From the NCBI GenBank assembly GCA_037446725.1, contig JBBIIC010000007.1:47291-111290 (forward strand): 64,000 bases of DNA. The letters are read 5' to 3'. The stretch comes from JBBIIC01 sp037446725 (GTDB taxonomy: Bacteria; Actinomycetota; Coriobacteriia; Anaerosomatales; SLCP01). This document shows, in pieces, positions 15,826 to 23,345 of the stretch; position 1 is the stretch's first letter; every line of letters starts with the position of its first letter. Made by a program: the position numbers and the translations under genes. The notes beneath the pieces are model-generated. The model did no database searches. It had not been told where the DNA came from and saw only the letters and a program-made list of their open reading frames with translations.

Positions 15826-17415
15826 ATGGTGCTACGGTTGTTCCGGTCACTGCTGACGGAGCCGATGCCGATGCGTGCGTCCTACGAATCGTTGCGCGAG
15901 TTCATGCACCGGAGAGGCCACCTCTCCGCGGTGGTGCTCGTGGCAGTCGCTACGGTAGCCTCCATGCCCTTCCGCCCCTATCTCGACAGCCGACACTGGG
16001 GTTGGCCGTACCTTCTGATCGTGGGCTCGGTGGCGGGCACCGCCGGCATGTCCGCAGCGCTGTTCGCGGCGGTTCTCTCGTTCCTTGTGTGGAACTTCTT
16101 CTTCATCCCGCCGTACCACACCCTCATCGTCGCCGACCCGCAGGACCTCGTTCAGCTGCTCGTCTACCTCGCTGTTGCGACGGCAGTCGGCCTCCAGACG
16201 GGCCGGCTGCGCGAGCGGGAGGCCGCCGCGATACGCGAGGAGCGGCACGCCGGGGCACTCGCGCGCCTGTCGGCCGGACTCGTCTCCGGCGGCACCCTCG
16301 GCGACATCGCGTCGCTCGCCGATACCGAGATAACGTCGGTGCTGCCGGGCGCGACCTCGGTTGTGTGGGTCCAGGGCGCCTCGGGTGCGCTGCGGGCGGC
16401 GGCAGGGGACATGCCCGCACCGCCCGGCCCGGTAGTGGCCTCTCGGGATCGCAATGTCGCGTACGGGCTGCCCGAGCGTCCATCCGGAGTCACACCACCG
16501 GATCCCTGGCCGGCAGCGAGCGATGAGGATGCGGCAGGCTCCGTCGTCGTGCCCCTGCGCTCCGCACGGGGAAGCGAGGGCGTGCTCGAGATCAGGCTCG
16601 CGGAGGGCGTCCAGCTAGCAGCCGAGCAGGCCGCGTTCGTGGTCTCCACCGCCCACCTGCTGGCCGCGTTTCTCGAGGCGCGCAACCTGGCGAAGGTGGC
16701 CAACTCCGCCGTGGCAGCGCGGGAGGCGGAGCGGCTGCGCACGGCGCTCATCTCCTCCGTCTCGCACGAGCTCAAGACGCCGCTCGCGGCGGTCACCGCG
16801 TCGATCACCGACCTGCTCGAGCCCGACGTGGCATTTGACGAGGTCTCCGCACGGGCGCGCCTGAGGGAGGTCACGCGGGACCTGCGCCGACTCGACGGCG
16901 CTATCGCAGACCTGGTCGACGCTTCACGCCTGGAGGCCCGTGCGTGGGCCCCGAACCCGGCAGTCTACGAGCCCGGCGAGATCGTGGGCGACGTCATCGC
17001 CCGGCTGAGGCCCGCGCAGCGGGACCGGGTGCGCCTGGACGTGCCCGAGGGCCTGCCGAGTGTGTACGTAGACTTCGTCCAGGTGTCCAAAGCGCTCGGA
17101 CACGTCGTGGACAACGCGATGCAGTACTCGTCAGGCGGTGTCGAGATCGGGGTACGCCGGGGCCAGGACGGTATGCTCGAATGCTGGGTCGCCGACCGCG
17201 GCCCCGGCATCCCGGAGGCCGAACGCGAGCGGGTGTTCGAGAAGTTCTTCAGGGGAGCAGCGGGCCGTGCGTCGAAGTCGAGTTCCGGGCTGGGCCTGGC
17301 GATCACGCGCGACCTGCTCGAGGCGAATCGCGGATCCATCTCGATAGTGCCCGGTCGTCCCGGGACGCTGGTGCTTATCGAACTGCCGACCGGGGAGCGG
17401 GCCGATGGTGAGTGA
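15826..17415 (+). CDS. KdpD-like sensor histidine kinase lacking the KdpD N-terminal domain
   Basis: 529 aa. The N terminus carries the four-helix DUF4118 membrane domain of KdpD, including WNFFFIPPYHTLIVADPQD. A GAF-like region follows, then H-box SVSHELKTPLAAVTAS, N box HVVDNAMQYSSGG and the catalytic G boxes. The large cytoplasmic KdpD and Usp domains that normally precede DUF4118 are absent. KdpD senses K+ or turgor. No kdpFABC genes are near; instead a TrkH cassette follows the response regulator, making K+ transport the likely target. The 3' end overlaps the regulator gene. Confidence 0.88.
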   Translation: MVLRLFRSLLTEPMPMRASYESLREFMHRRGHLSAVVLVAVATVASMPFRPYLDSRHWGWPYLLIVGSVAGTAGMSAALFAAVLSFLVWNFFFIPPYHTLIVADPQDLVQLLVYLAVATAVGLQTGRLREREAAAIREERHAGALARLSAGLVSGGTLGDIASLADTEITSVLPGATSVVWVQGASGALRAAAGDMPAPPGPVVASRDRNVAYGLPERPSGVTPPDPWPAASDEDAAGSVVVPLRSARGSEGVLEIRLAEGVQLAAEQAAFVVSTAHLLAAFLEARNLAKVANSAVAAREAERLRTALISSVSHELKTPLAAVTASITDLLEPDVAFDEVSARARLREVTRDLRRLDGAIADLVDASRLEARAWAPNPAVYEPGEIVGDVIARLRPAQRDRVRLDVPEGLPSVYVDFVQVSKALGHVVDNAMQYSSGGVEIGVRRGQDGMLECWVADRGPGIPEAERERVFEKFFRGAAGRASKSSSGLGLAITRDLLEANRGSISIVPGRPGTLVLIELPTGERADGE

Positions 17416-18106
17416 CCGCATTTCGCGTCCGTCCATCCTGGTCGTGGACGACGAGGAGCAGATCCGTCGCGCACTGCGCACCATACTCGAGGCCCGCGGC
17501 TTCACCGTGATGACGACGGCGAGCGCGCAGGGGGCGCTCGACCGTCTGCTCGAAGTCACGCCTGACCTCATCGTCCTCGACGTAATGCTGCCGGACATGA
17601 GCGGAGTGGAGCTCTGCGACCGCATCCGCTCGTGGCTCGAGGTGCCGATCCTCATGCTCAGCGTCCGTTCCGGCGAATGCGACAAGATCACCGCACTCGA
17701 GTCCGGGGCCGATGACTACCTCACCAAACCTTTCTCGGCGGGAGAGCTCGTGGCGCGCGTGAAGGCGCTCCTGCGTCGCGCGCGCGGCGCGCCCGCTCAC
17801 CCGCCCGTGCTCGAGCTCGACGGACTCGTCATCGATCTCGCGGCGCGCCGCGTCACGAGGGACGGGCTCGCGGTGCAGCTCACGCCGATCGAGTTCGGGA
17901 TCCTCTCGCTGCTCGTGCACAACTCCGACCGCGTGGTCACCTGGGACCAGATCCGTGACGAGGTGTGGGGCCCCGAGTGCATCGTCGACGCCGCGACGCT
18001 GCGGGTCCACGTGAGCAATCTCCGCAAGAAGATCGAGCCGCACCCCGCGGTCCCGCGCTACGTCCTCACCGAGGCCGGTGTCGGGCTGCGGTTCAGTCCC
18101 AGGTAG
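17405..18106 (+). CDS. KdpE-like OmpR-family response regulator
   Basis: 233 aa. Receiver domain (VVDDEEQ, LDVMLPDMSG, SVRSGE, TKPFSAGEL) plus a winged-helix output domain (LTPIEFGILSLLVHN, DAATLRVHVSNLRKKIE, the latter typical of KdpE). It overlaps the sensor kinase gene by 11 bp, so the two form a pair. It is followed after 107 bp by the first TrkH cassette, whose upstream region has an 11-bp-spaced direct repeat that may be its site. Confidence 0.9.
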   Translation: MVSDRISRPSILVVDDEEQIRRALRTILEARGFTVMTTASAQGALDRLLEVTPDLIVLDVMLPDMSGVELCDRIRSWLEVPILMLSVRSGECDKITALESGADDYLTKPFSAGELVARVKALLRRARGAPAHPPVLELDGLVIDLAARRVTRDGLAVQLTPIEFGILSLLVHNSDRVVTWDQIRDEVWGPECIVDAATLRVHVSNLRKKIEPHPAVPRYVLTEAGVGLRFSPR

Positions 18107-18112
18107 TGCGGT

Positions 18113-18178
18113 CTTTGCGCCGCCTTTGCGCCGTCTGCCCCGTTCTTCACGTCGCCTGAGCGTCCGCGCTACTAGCAT
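18113..18178 (+). promoter_or_regulatory. candidate promoter and regulator site of the first TrkH cassette
   Basis: Direct repeat CTTTGCGCCG at 18113-18122 and 18124-18133 (11-bp period, one helical turn) upstream of a CTAGCAT element whose TAGCAT (18173-18178) can serve as -10. There is no good -35 at the right distance, as expected for an activator-dependent promoter. OmpR-family activators bind direct repeats on one DNA face, so the adjacent KdpE-like protein is the obvious candidate. The repeat is seen; the role is inferred. Confidence 0.4.
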
Positions 18179-18213
18179 GTACTGGTTGTGAAGGACCGGC
18201 GATCGGGGTAGAG

Positions 18214-18354
18214 ATGCAACGAGAGACGAATATGGTGGAACGCGCCGCGATCGGGCGTCCGATCGCGGCCATCGGAATCGAAGTGGCGGCGGTGGCGGCG
18301 CTCGCATCGGTCGCGTTCCTGGTCGAGCTTCTCGTGAGGTGGTCTCTGCAGTGA
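18214..18354 (+). CDS. 46-residue single-helix membrane peptide upstream of TrkH
   Basis: 46 aa, too short for most gene callers. A basic, amphipathic N terminus (ERAAIGRPIAAIGIE) leads into one hydrophobic helix (AAVAALASVAFLVELLV) ending RWSLQ. Its TGA overlaps the trkH GTG (GTGA at 18351), so translation is coupled. A similarly placed 42-residue peptide precedes the second trkH (28503). Both share Glu at the helix start and a Trp near the end. By analogy with KdpF it could be a small subunit, but it is not KdpF by sequence. Confidence 0.65.
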   Translation: MQRETNMVERAAIGRPIAAIGIEVAAVAALASVAFLVELLVRWSLQ

Positions 18355-19850
18355 TCCGCCCGCGACGCGCGGACCACGCCCTCGTCGCTGCTTACACGGG
18401 ACGCGTCATCGTCGGCGTCGGTCTGCTGATGTGCATCCCGCTCGTGACGGCTCTGCTCTTCGCTGAGTGGGACGTAGCGGTCGACTTCGCCGTCGGCATC
18501 CTGGCGAGTTCTGCGATCGGACTCGGGCTCCAGACCCTGTTCCACACTCGGCACGAGCTCCGTCGAAGGCACGGTCTTGTCGTAGTGTCCGTGGCGTGGC
18601 TCGTAGCCACGGCGGTGGGCGCCATCCCGTTCTGGCTCTCGGGACACATGGGCTCGGTCATCGATGCCTCGTTCGACGTCATGAGCGGGCTGACGACCAC
18701 AGGTCTCTACCTCATCCAGGACCTCGATCATGTGTCCAACGGGCTGAACATGTGGAGGCACGTCCTCACCTTCGCCGGTGGGCTCGGAATCGTCGTCATA
18801 GCACTCACGTTCCTGTTCCGGGGCACGGTAGGCGCCTACCAGCTCTACGTGGGCGAGGGCAAGGACGAGCGGCTCTTCCCGAACGTGGTCCACACCGCGC
18901 GCGCAATCGGCTCCGTGAGTCTCACCTGGCTCGCCGTGGGGACGACGGTGCTCGCCGTGATTGCCTTTGCGCTCGGCCAGCCGCCCGCACGCGCTGTGCT
19001 GCACGGGCTGTGGCTCTTCATGGGAGGATTCAGCACCGGGGGATTCGCCCCACAGTCGTACAACACGTTCTGGTATCACTCGGCGGCATTCGAGGCGGCC
19101 TGCGTGGCGATCTTCGTGGCGGGCTCGCTCAACTTCGCCCTTCACTGGGCGCTCTGGCGCGGAGAACGCGCGGAGATCAGGCGCAACATCGAAGTGATCA
19201 GCTTCGCGGTGACGTTCTCGGTCTTCTTCGCGGTAGTCTCGGCCGGACTCGCGCAGTCCGGCATCTATCCCGATGCGGCCGTCTTCTTCCGCAAGGCGTT
19301 CTACCTGCTGGCATCGGCGCACACTACGACCGGGTTCGGCACCATCTACTCGCGGACGCTTGTCGTTCAGTGGGGGCCGGTTGCCATGATGGGCATCATC
19401 GCTGCGATGGTGATCGGCGCCTCTACGTGCTCGACGGCCGGCGGCATCAAGGGATTTCGCGTCGGGGTGATCACGAAGGTGTTCCTCGAGGACATCCGCC
19501 GCATGGTATCTCCGGACTCGGCGATCGTGACCGAGCGCTTCCACCACATCCGCGACTACGTGCTGCAGGAGGAGACCGTGCGTTCCGTGCTCACCATCAC
19601 GATCGCCTACCTGACCATGTACGCGCTCATGACGCTCATCGGCGTGATGAATGGCTATCCGATGGTGGAGGCCGCGTTCGAAGGTGTCTCGGCTGCGTCG
19701 AACACGGGGCTTTCCTGCGGAGTGCTTACTCCCGCGATGCCCGCGTCGATGCGTATCGCCTACACGGTTGCGATGTGGCTCGGGCGCGTGGAGTTCCTCT
19801 CGGTGTTTGCGCTCGTTGGCTGGGGTATCGCGACCGTGAGGGGGCGGTGA
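18351..19850 (+). CDS. TrkH-family K+ uptake channel subunit, copy 1
   Basis: 499 aa, about ten helices. The four pore-loop signatures are visible in order: SGLTTTGL, MGGFSTGGF, SAHTTTGFG and AASNTGLS, each with the filter glycine. The gate-loop region GASTCSTAGGIKGFRVGV is conserved. TrkH/KtrB proteins move K+ through the cytoplasmic membrane and are normally gated by TrkA/KtrA RCK proteins, none of which is encoded nearby. It overlaps the preceding peptide gene and the following exported-protein gene, forming a tight cassette behind a KdpDE-like pair. Confidence 0.92.
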   Translation: MIRPRRADHALVAAYTGRVIVGVGLLMCIPLVTALLFAEWDVAVDFAVGILASSAIGLGLQTLFHTRHELRRRHGLVVVSVAWLVATAVGAIPFWLSGHMGSVIDASFDVMSGLTTTGLYLIQDLDHVSNGLNMWRHVLTFAGGLGIVVIALTFLFRGTVGAYQLYVGEGKDERLFPNVVHTARAIGSVSLTWLAVGTTVLAVIAFALGQPPARAVLHGLWLFMGGFSTGGFAPQSYNTFWYHSAAFEAACVAIFVAGSLNFALHWALWRGERAEIRRNIEVISFAVTFSVFFAVVSAGLAQSGIYPDAAVFFRKAFYLLASAHTTTGFGTIYSRTLVVQWGPVAMMGIIAAMVIGASTCSTAGGIKGFRVGVITKVFLEDIRRMVSPDSAIVTERFHHIRDYVLQEETVRSVLTITIAYLTMYALMTLIGVMNGYPMVEAAFEGVSAASNTGLSCGVLTPAMPASMRIAYTVAMWLGRVEFLSVFALVGWGIATVRGR

Positions 19851-20425
19851 AGGTGTACCGTAGCCCCATGCGCCATCTCCCGATCGCGCTCTTCACCATC
19901 ATGGCCGTGCTGGCCCTCGGCGACTCGAGCGCCCTGTGTGCCGCCGCCCCTCCGCTCGTCTCGAGCACCGAGCTCGTGGAGGAGGCCGACTACTGGGACG
20001 GTCGCGAGGTCACATTCGAGGGCGAGGCGATCGGCGACGTGATGGTGCGCGGGTCGGATGCGTGGCTGCACCTCAACGACGACGCGTACGCCGAGCTTCC
20101 TATCCCCGCTGGGGCGCGGCCGCAGGGCTACAACTCCGGGCACGCGGTGTTCCTTCCGGCCGCCGAGGCCCGCAAGGTGACGGTGTTCGGCAGCTACCGC
20201 GCGCGCGGGGACATCGTGCGCGTGACGGGCACCTTCAAAGCCGCGGACCCTGAACACGGCGGTGACATGCACATAGCCGCGACCACTCTCGAGCTGCTCG
20301 AGCCGGGGTTCCCGATCGAGCGCACCGTTCCGCGCTGGAAGCTGCTCCTGCTGGCGTCGCTCGTGCCGGTGGCCGGCGCGAGCTACGTGGCGTTCCGGAA
20401 CCGCGCGAGCGCGCTGCCGAGGTAG
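19847..20425 (+). CDS. exported membrane-anchored protein linked to TrkH, copy 1
   Basis: 192 aa from the GTG that overlaps the trkH stop (GTGA); GTG 19853 and ATG 19868 are in-frame alternatives. N-terminal signal peptide (LPIALFTIMAVLALG), then an all-beta-looking domain with EGEAIGDV, WLHLNDD, FGSYRARGDIVRVTG and HGG, and a C-terminal hydrophobic helix (WKLLLLASLVPVAGASYVAF) followed by Arg residues. The domain therefore lies outside the membrane. The same motifs in the same order recur in the gene after the second trkH (30158). The pattern resembles an OB fold, but no characterised family is recognised. Confidence 0.75.
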   Translation: MKVYRSPMRHLPIALFTIMAVLALGDSSALCAAAPPLVSSTELVEEADYWDGREVTFEGEAIGDVMVRGSDAWLHLNDDAYAELPIPAGARPQGYNSGHAVFLPAAEARKVTVFGSYRARGDIVRVTGTFKAADPEHGGDMHIAATTLELLEPGFPIERTVPRWKLLLLASLVPVAGASYVAFRNRASALPR

Positions 20426-20471
20426 CGTCGCGCCCTCGGCGGGTGCGCCCCGTCAGACGGCGACCGCTACC
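20421..20471. terminator. possible bidirectional hairpin between convergent genes
   Basis: GGTAGCG-TCGC (20421-20431) pairs with GCGA-(C)-CGCTACC (20460-20471), an 11-bp stem with one bulged C and a 28-nt loop. It covers the stop region of both convergent genes. There is no T-run, so the role as terminator is uncertain. Confidence 0.35.
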
Positions 20472-21936
20472 ACTGCACCAACCTGCGCTGGCCTTCGAGC
20501 GAGCGCACGTGCGTGGCGTCTTGAACCACTTCGAGGCAGCCGCGGTACGCGCCCGTGTCGTCACGCATCGCGAAGTAGCGGATGTGAATGAATCGCTCAC
20601 CCATCTCGATCCAGAACTCGGCTACGCCTTGGGTGCCCGCCTTGAACTCGGAGAGGATCTCCTCGACCTTCTCCACGCTCTCGGGCGGATGGCAGTTGCG
20701 CACCTCTCGCCCGATAGCCGCTGGGCTGCGCGGGAAGATGCGCTCGCCCTCCGAGTAGAACCGCACGCGGTCGTGCTCGTCGACGAAACTGACGTCGAAG
20801 GGGAGCATGCGCACCATGAGGTCGATCTGCTCGAGCGTGAGCGCGCCGGTCGTGAGCGGCAGCAGCGATTCGCCGCCGGCCGCGCCCGTGTCGCCTGCCG
20901 CGGGCGCCGCAGCGCCCTCCGCCGCCGGCGGCTCAATCCACGCGAAGCCAATCTCGGCCTCGCCGGCGGCCATCGACTCCCACTCGGCATCTGAGAGCGC
21001 CCCGAGCGCGGTGGGGAAGAGGATCTTCTCCTCCTTGTAGATCATGTCCTCGACCATCCCGAGGACCTCGGGAGTGTCGCTCGCGAGGTAACCGGCGTCC
21101 CCCTCGTCGGCGGCCGCGCGAAGCTGCCTGACGCGCGCCCGGATGTCGTCGTCGAGCGCCCACATGACCTTGGTCGGACCCTCGATCCCATGCGCCTCGA
21201 GCGCCGGGAAGAGTTGGTTCTCCTTGCGCAGGTAGTGGACGTCGAGCAGCGCGAGTCGCCCGAGCGCCTCGCGGGCGGTTTCGAGGGCCGCCTGCCGCTC
21301 GGTCGCCTCGTCGGCCGCGAGTGCTTCGACCGCACAGCGCACCTCGTTGACTACCTCGCCGAGCGCCACGTTCTCGCGGCGGTATGTCTCCACGGGGTGG
21401 CCCGGGGCAAGCGCCGGGGCCTCCTCGGCCGACTCGCGCTCAAGGGCGTCCCTGAAGACGGTGACGTGCACGTCGCACAGGCGCTGAACCTCTTCGACCG
21501 GCATGCCCTCGGTGATGAGTGCCTGCTCCATCGCGGCGATCTCCACCGCGTCGATCTCGGCGGTGAGCGCGTCGAACGCTGCCTTGACCGACTCCACGCT
21601 CGCGCCATCGTGCAACTTGCCGATGATGGCCTTGAGCTGTTCCTGGCGTGCGGCGCGGGCGGCGGAATCTGCATGAGGCGCCGCAGCGGCCGCCGCGTCA
21701 TCGGCGGCGTGGATCTCATGCCGCGCGATCTCGGCGGTGACCAGGTCGAGCAGTTCGGCGGCGTCCATGTCGCTCATCTCGGCGACGGCCTCGAGCGAGG
21801 CGACGCGCGCCACGGTGTTGCGCAGCACCGGGTTGCGCAGCTTACCGAACTCTGGCCGGAGGTTGGCGAGGTAGTCGAGGAGATACGGGCAGGATTCGAG
21901 GAGGTCGTGGACCTTCGTCTCGCGGGTGATCTGCAT
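20467..21936 (-). CDS. DUF1858-DUF438-hemerythrin-PAS protein
   Basis: 489 aa. The N-terminal ScdA_N/DUF1858-like segment is KVHDLLESCPYLLDYLANL. DUF438 follows at about 105-180 (IIGKLHDGASVESVKAAF). Next comes a hemerythrin-like domain with HYLRKENQLFPALEAHG and MIYKEEKILFPTAL (di-iron His/Glu ligands), and a C-terminal PAS domain (FDVSFVDEHDRVRFYSEGER, GREVRNCHPPESV). Such proteins are thought to sense or handle NO or O2 at di-iron centres. The start has AAGGAGCG upstream. An FNR/DNR-type palindrome lies 85 bp ahead, consistent with control by NO or oxygen. Confidence 0.88.
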   Translation of the reverse strand: MQITRETKVHDLLESCPYLLDYLANLRPEFGKLRNPVLRNTVARVASLEAVAEMSDMDAAELLDLVTAEIARHEIHAADDAAAAAAPHADSAARAARQEQLKAIIGKLHDGASVESVKAAFDALTAEIDAVEIAAMEQALITEGMPVEEVQRLCDVHVTVFRDALERESAEEAPALAPGHPVETYRRENVALGEVVNEVRCAVEALAADEATERQAALETAREALGRLALLDVHYLRKENQLFPALEAHGIEGPTKVMWALDDDIRARVRQLRAAADEGDAGYLASDTPEVLGMVEDMIYKEEKILFPTALGALSDAEWESMAAGEAEIGFAWIEPPAAEGAAAPAAGDTGAAGGESLLPLTTGALTLEQIDLMVRMLPFDVSFVDEHDRVRFYSEGERIFPRSPAAIGREVRNCHPPESVEKVEEILSEFKAGTQGVAEFWIEMGERFIHIRYFAMRDDTGAYRGCLEVVQDATHVRSLEGQRRLVQW

Positions 21937-22013
21937 GGGGCGCTCCTTCCAGGACGGGCGCGCGGCGCAGGCGCCGCTCTCGGAATGTGTACCCGACCAT
22001 GGGCGCGAAACAC

Positions 22014-22027
22014 TTGACCCGCGTCAA
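22014..22027 (-). promoter_or_regulatory. FNR/DNR-type operator
   Basis: Perfect palindrome TTGAC-CCGC-GTCAA centred 84 bp before the hemerythrin gene start on the minus strand. It matches the CRP/FNR superfamily layout TTGAy-N4-rTCAA; the C/G variants are typical of the NO-responsive DNR/NnrR type. A TACACA hexamer (minus strand 21991-21986) would put the site at about -41.5, a class II activator position. Confidence 0.55.
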
Positions 22028-22049
22028 ATCCTGAGAAAAGAGGTCAGGA

Positions 22050-22556
22050 TTACTGTGGTGAGCGCTGCTTCGAGAGGAAGACCAGGGTCAGCCGCTCGTG
22101 CACCGGCTCGGTCCGCACGCGCTCGTAGCCGAGCGAATCGTAGAGGTGAAGTGCGGGTTCGCTGCGGTGGCCCGTGAAGATCTCGAATGACCCGGCGTCC
22201 TCGAAGCGCGCCTCGAGTGCCGAGGCGAGGGCGCGGCCGATCCCCCGACCCTGCATCCGGGGCTCGACGACGAGGCGGCCCACCAGACAGCACTCGCCGC
22301 GCAGCTCGCCGCGCACGGAGCCGACGAGCGCACCCCCGGCGTCCTCGGCGACGAGCACTATCCCGCGCTCCAGGGTGCCGAGCACGGTGTCGGCGGTGTC
22401 AAAGAGCGGGGGCAGCGTGTCGTCGTCGTAGAGTTCGGCCTGCTCAGCGAAGGCGCGGCGCGTGAGGTCGGCGATGGTCGCGGCGTCGGCGGGCGTCGCA
22501 TCCCTGATCGTGATGGCTGGCTGTCCTGCTTCGGTGGGTACCTCGCCCGCGCTCAT
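22050..22556 (-). CDS. GNAT-family N-acetyltransferase
   Basis: 168 aa. GNAT motif A with acetyl-CoA loop is visible in RLVVEPRMQGRGIGRALA, preceded by VGSVRGEL and followed by the motif B LYDSLGYERVRTEPV. It transfers an acyl group from CoA to an unknown amine. It overlaps the flavin reductase gene by 4 bp (ATGA at 22553-22556), so the two are co-translated. Substrate cannot be inferred. Confidence 0.82.
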   Translation of the reverse strand: MSAGEVPTEAGQPAITIRDATPADAATIADLTRRAFAEQAELYDDDTLPPLFDTADTVLGTLERGIVLVAEDAGGALVGSVRGELRGECCLVGRLVVEPRMQGRGIGRALASALEARFEDAGSFEIFTGHRSEPALHLYDSLGYERVRTEPVHERLTLVFLSKQRSPQ

Positions 22557-23137
22557 TCCGGGCTCCTCGCGGCGACGTCCTTGCCGACTGAGAACGCCTT
22601 GGCGACCGCCGGTCCGAGGCCGCGGTACTCGCGCGAGCCGGCGATGTAGACGAGCGGGTCGAGCAGTCCGACGTCGACCTTCGCACCGGTCTCGTCGAGC
22701 ACGCGCTCGTCGGCGTGCGTCTCGACGACCTCGCCGACCACGAGCACGTAGTGGCCGATGTCGTGCATCGCGGTCACTCGGCACTCCATGTTGTACGGGC
22801 ACTCGGCGACGATCGGCGTGCCTACCACGGCCCCGGGCATCGGCGTGAGACCGGTGTCGGTCCACTTGTTGGTGGTGCGCCCGCTCGTGATGCCGCAGTA
22901 GTCGACCTCGGGCGCCAGGTCCACGGGCGGGATGTTGACGGTGAACTCCCCGGTTTCGCGGATGTACTTGAGCGTGTGCCGCGAGTCGCGAAGCGCCATG
23001 GCCACACTCGGCGGAGTCCCGGCGCCGATGCCGATCCACGCCACCGCCAGCAGGTCGGAGCTCTCGGCGGTACCGCCCACGACCAGCGGGCAGGGCATCG
23101 GATACAGGCGGTCGGAAGGACCGAGGCGCTTCTTCAC
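22553..23137 (-). CDS. flavin reductase-like (FMN-binding split barrel) protein
   Basis: 194 aa, GTG start preceded by GAGGAG. The split-barrel core reads PMPCPLVVGGTAESSDLLAV and SVAMALRDSRHTLKYIRETG, then EFTVNIP, the FMN-binding pattern of flavin reductase-like proteins common in anaerobes. DYCGITSGRTTNKW contains the conserved Cys. It probably binds FMN and reduces flavin or metal substrates with NAD(P)H or ferredoxin. It is upstream of a GNAT gene and divergent from the methionine block. Confidence 0.85.
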   Translation of the reverse strand: MKKRLGPSDRLYPMPCPLVVGGTAESSDLLAVAWIGIGAGTPPSVAMALRDSRHTLKYIRETGEFTVNIPPVDLAPEVDYCGITSGRTTNKWTDTGLTPMPGAVVGTPIVAECPYNMECRVTAMHDIGHYVLVVGEVVETHADERVLDETGAKVDVGLLDPLVYIAGSREYRGLGPAVAKAFSVGKDVAARSPE

Positions 23138-23230
23138 GGCGTGCTCCTCTCGGGCTGCGGCGGCACCTGCCGAGTGTATAGCAGCGCCGTTTCTCGCAGG
23201 AAGCGCATCGTTTCGGTGCGGTTGTCAGGC

Positions 23231-23260
23231 TTGACGTGTCCGTCGGTCGCAGTCCACTAT
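23231..23260 (+). promoter_or_regulatory. candidate promoter of the methionine block
   Basis: TTGACG (23231-23236), 18-bp spacer, CACTAT (23255-23260). It would start a transcript near 23267, about 240 nt before metY, leaving a long leader that includes a Met-rich reading frame. The -10 match is poor. Confidence 0.35.
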
Positions 23261-23345
23261 GGTCGGCACTACCTGACGCGGTCTGTCGCCACCACCGGCA
23301 CGACGACCGCCGAGAGCAGCGAGAGGAGGTGCGACAGCAGCGATC

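Noticed and set aside
18214..18354. Calling the small peptide KdpF
   Set aside because: KdpF belongs with KdpA, which is absent; the sequence does not match KdpF, and the partner is TrkH.
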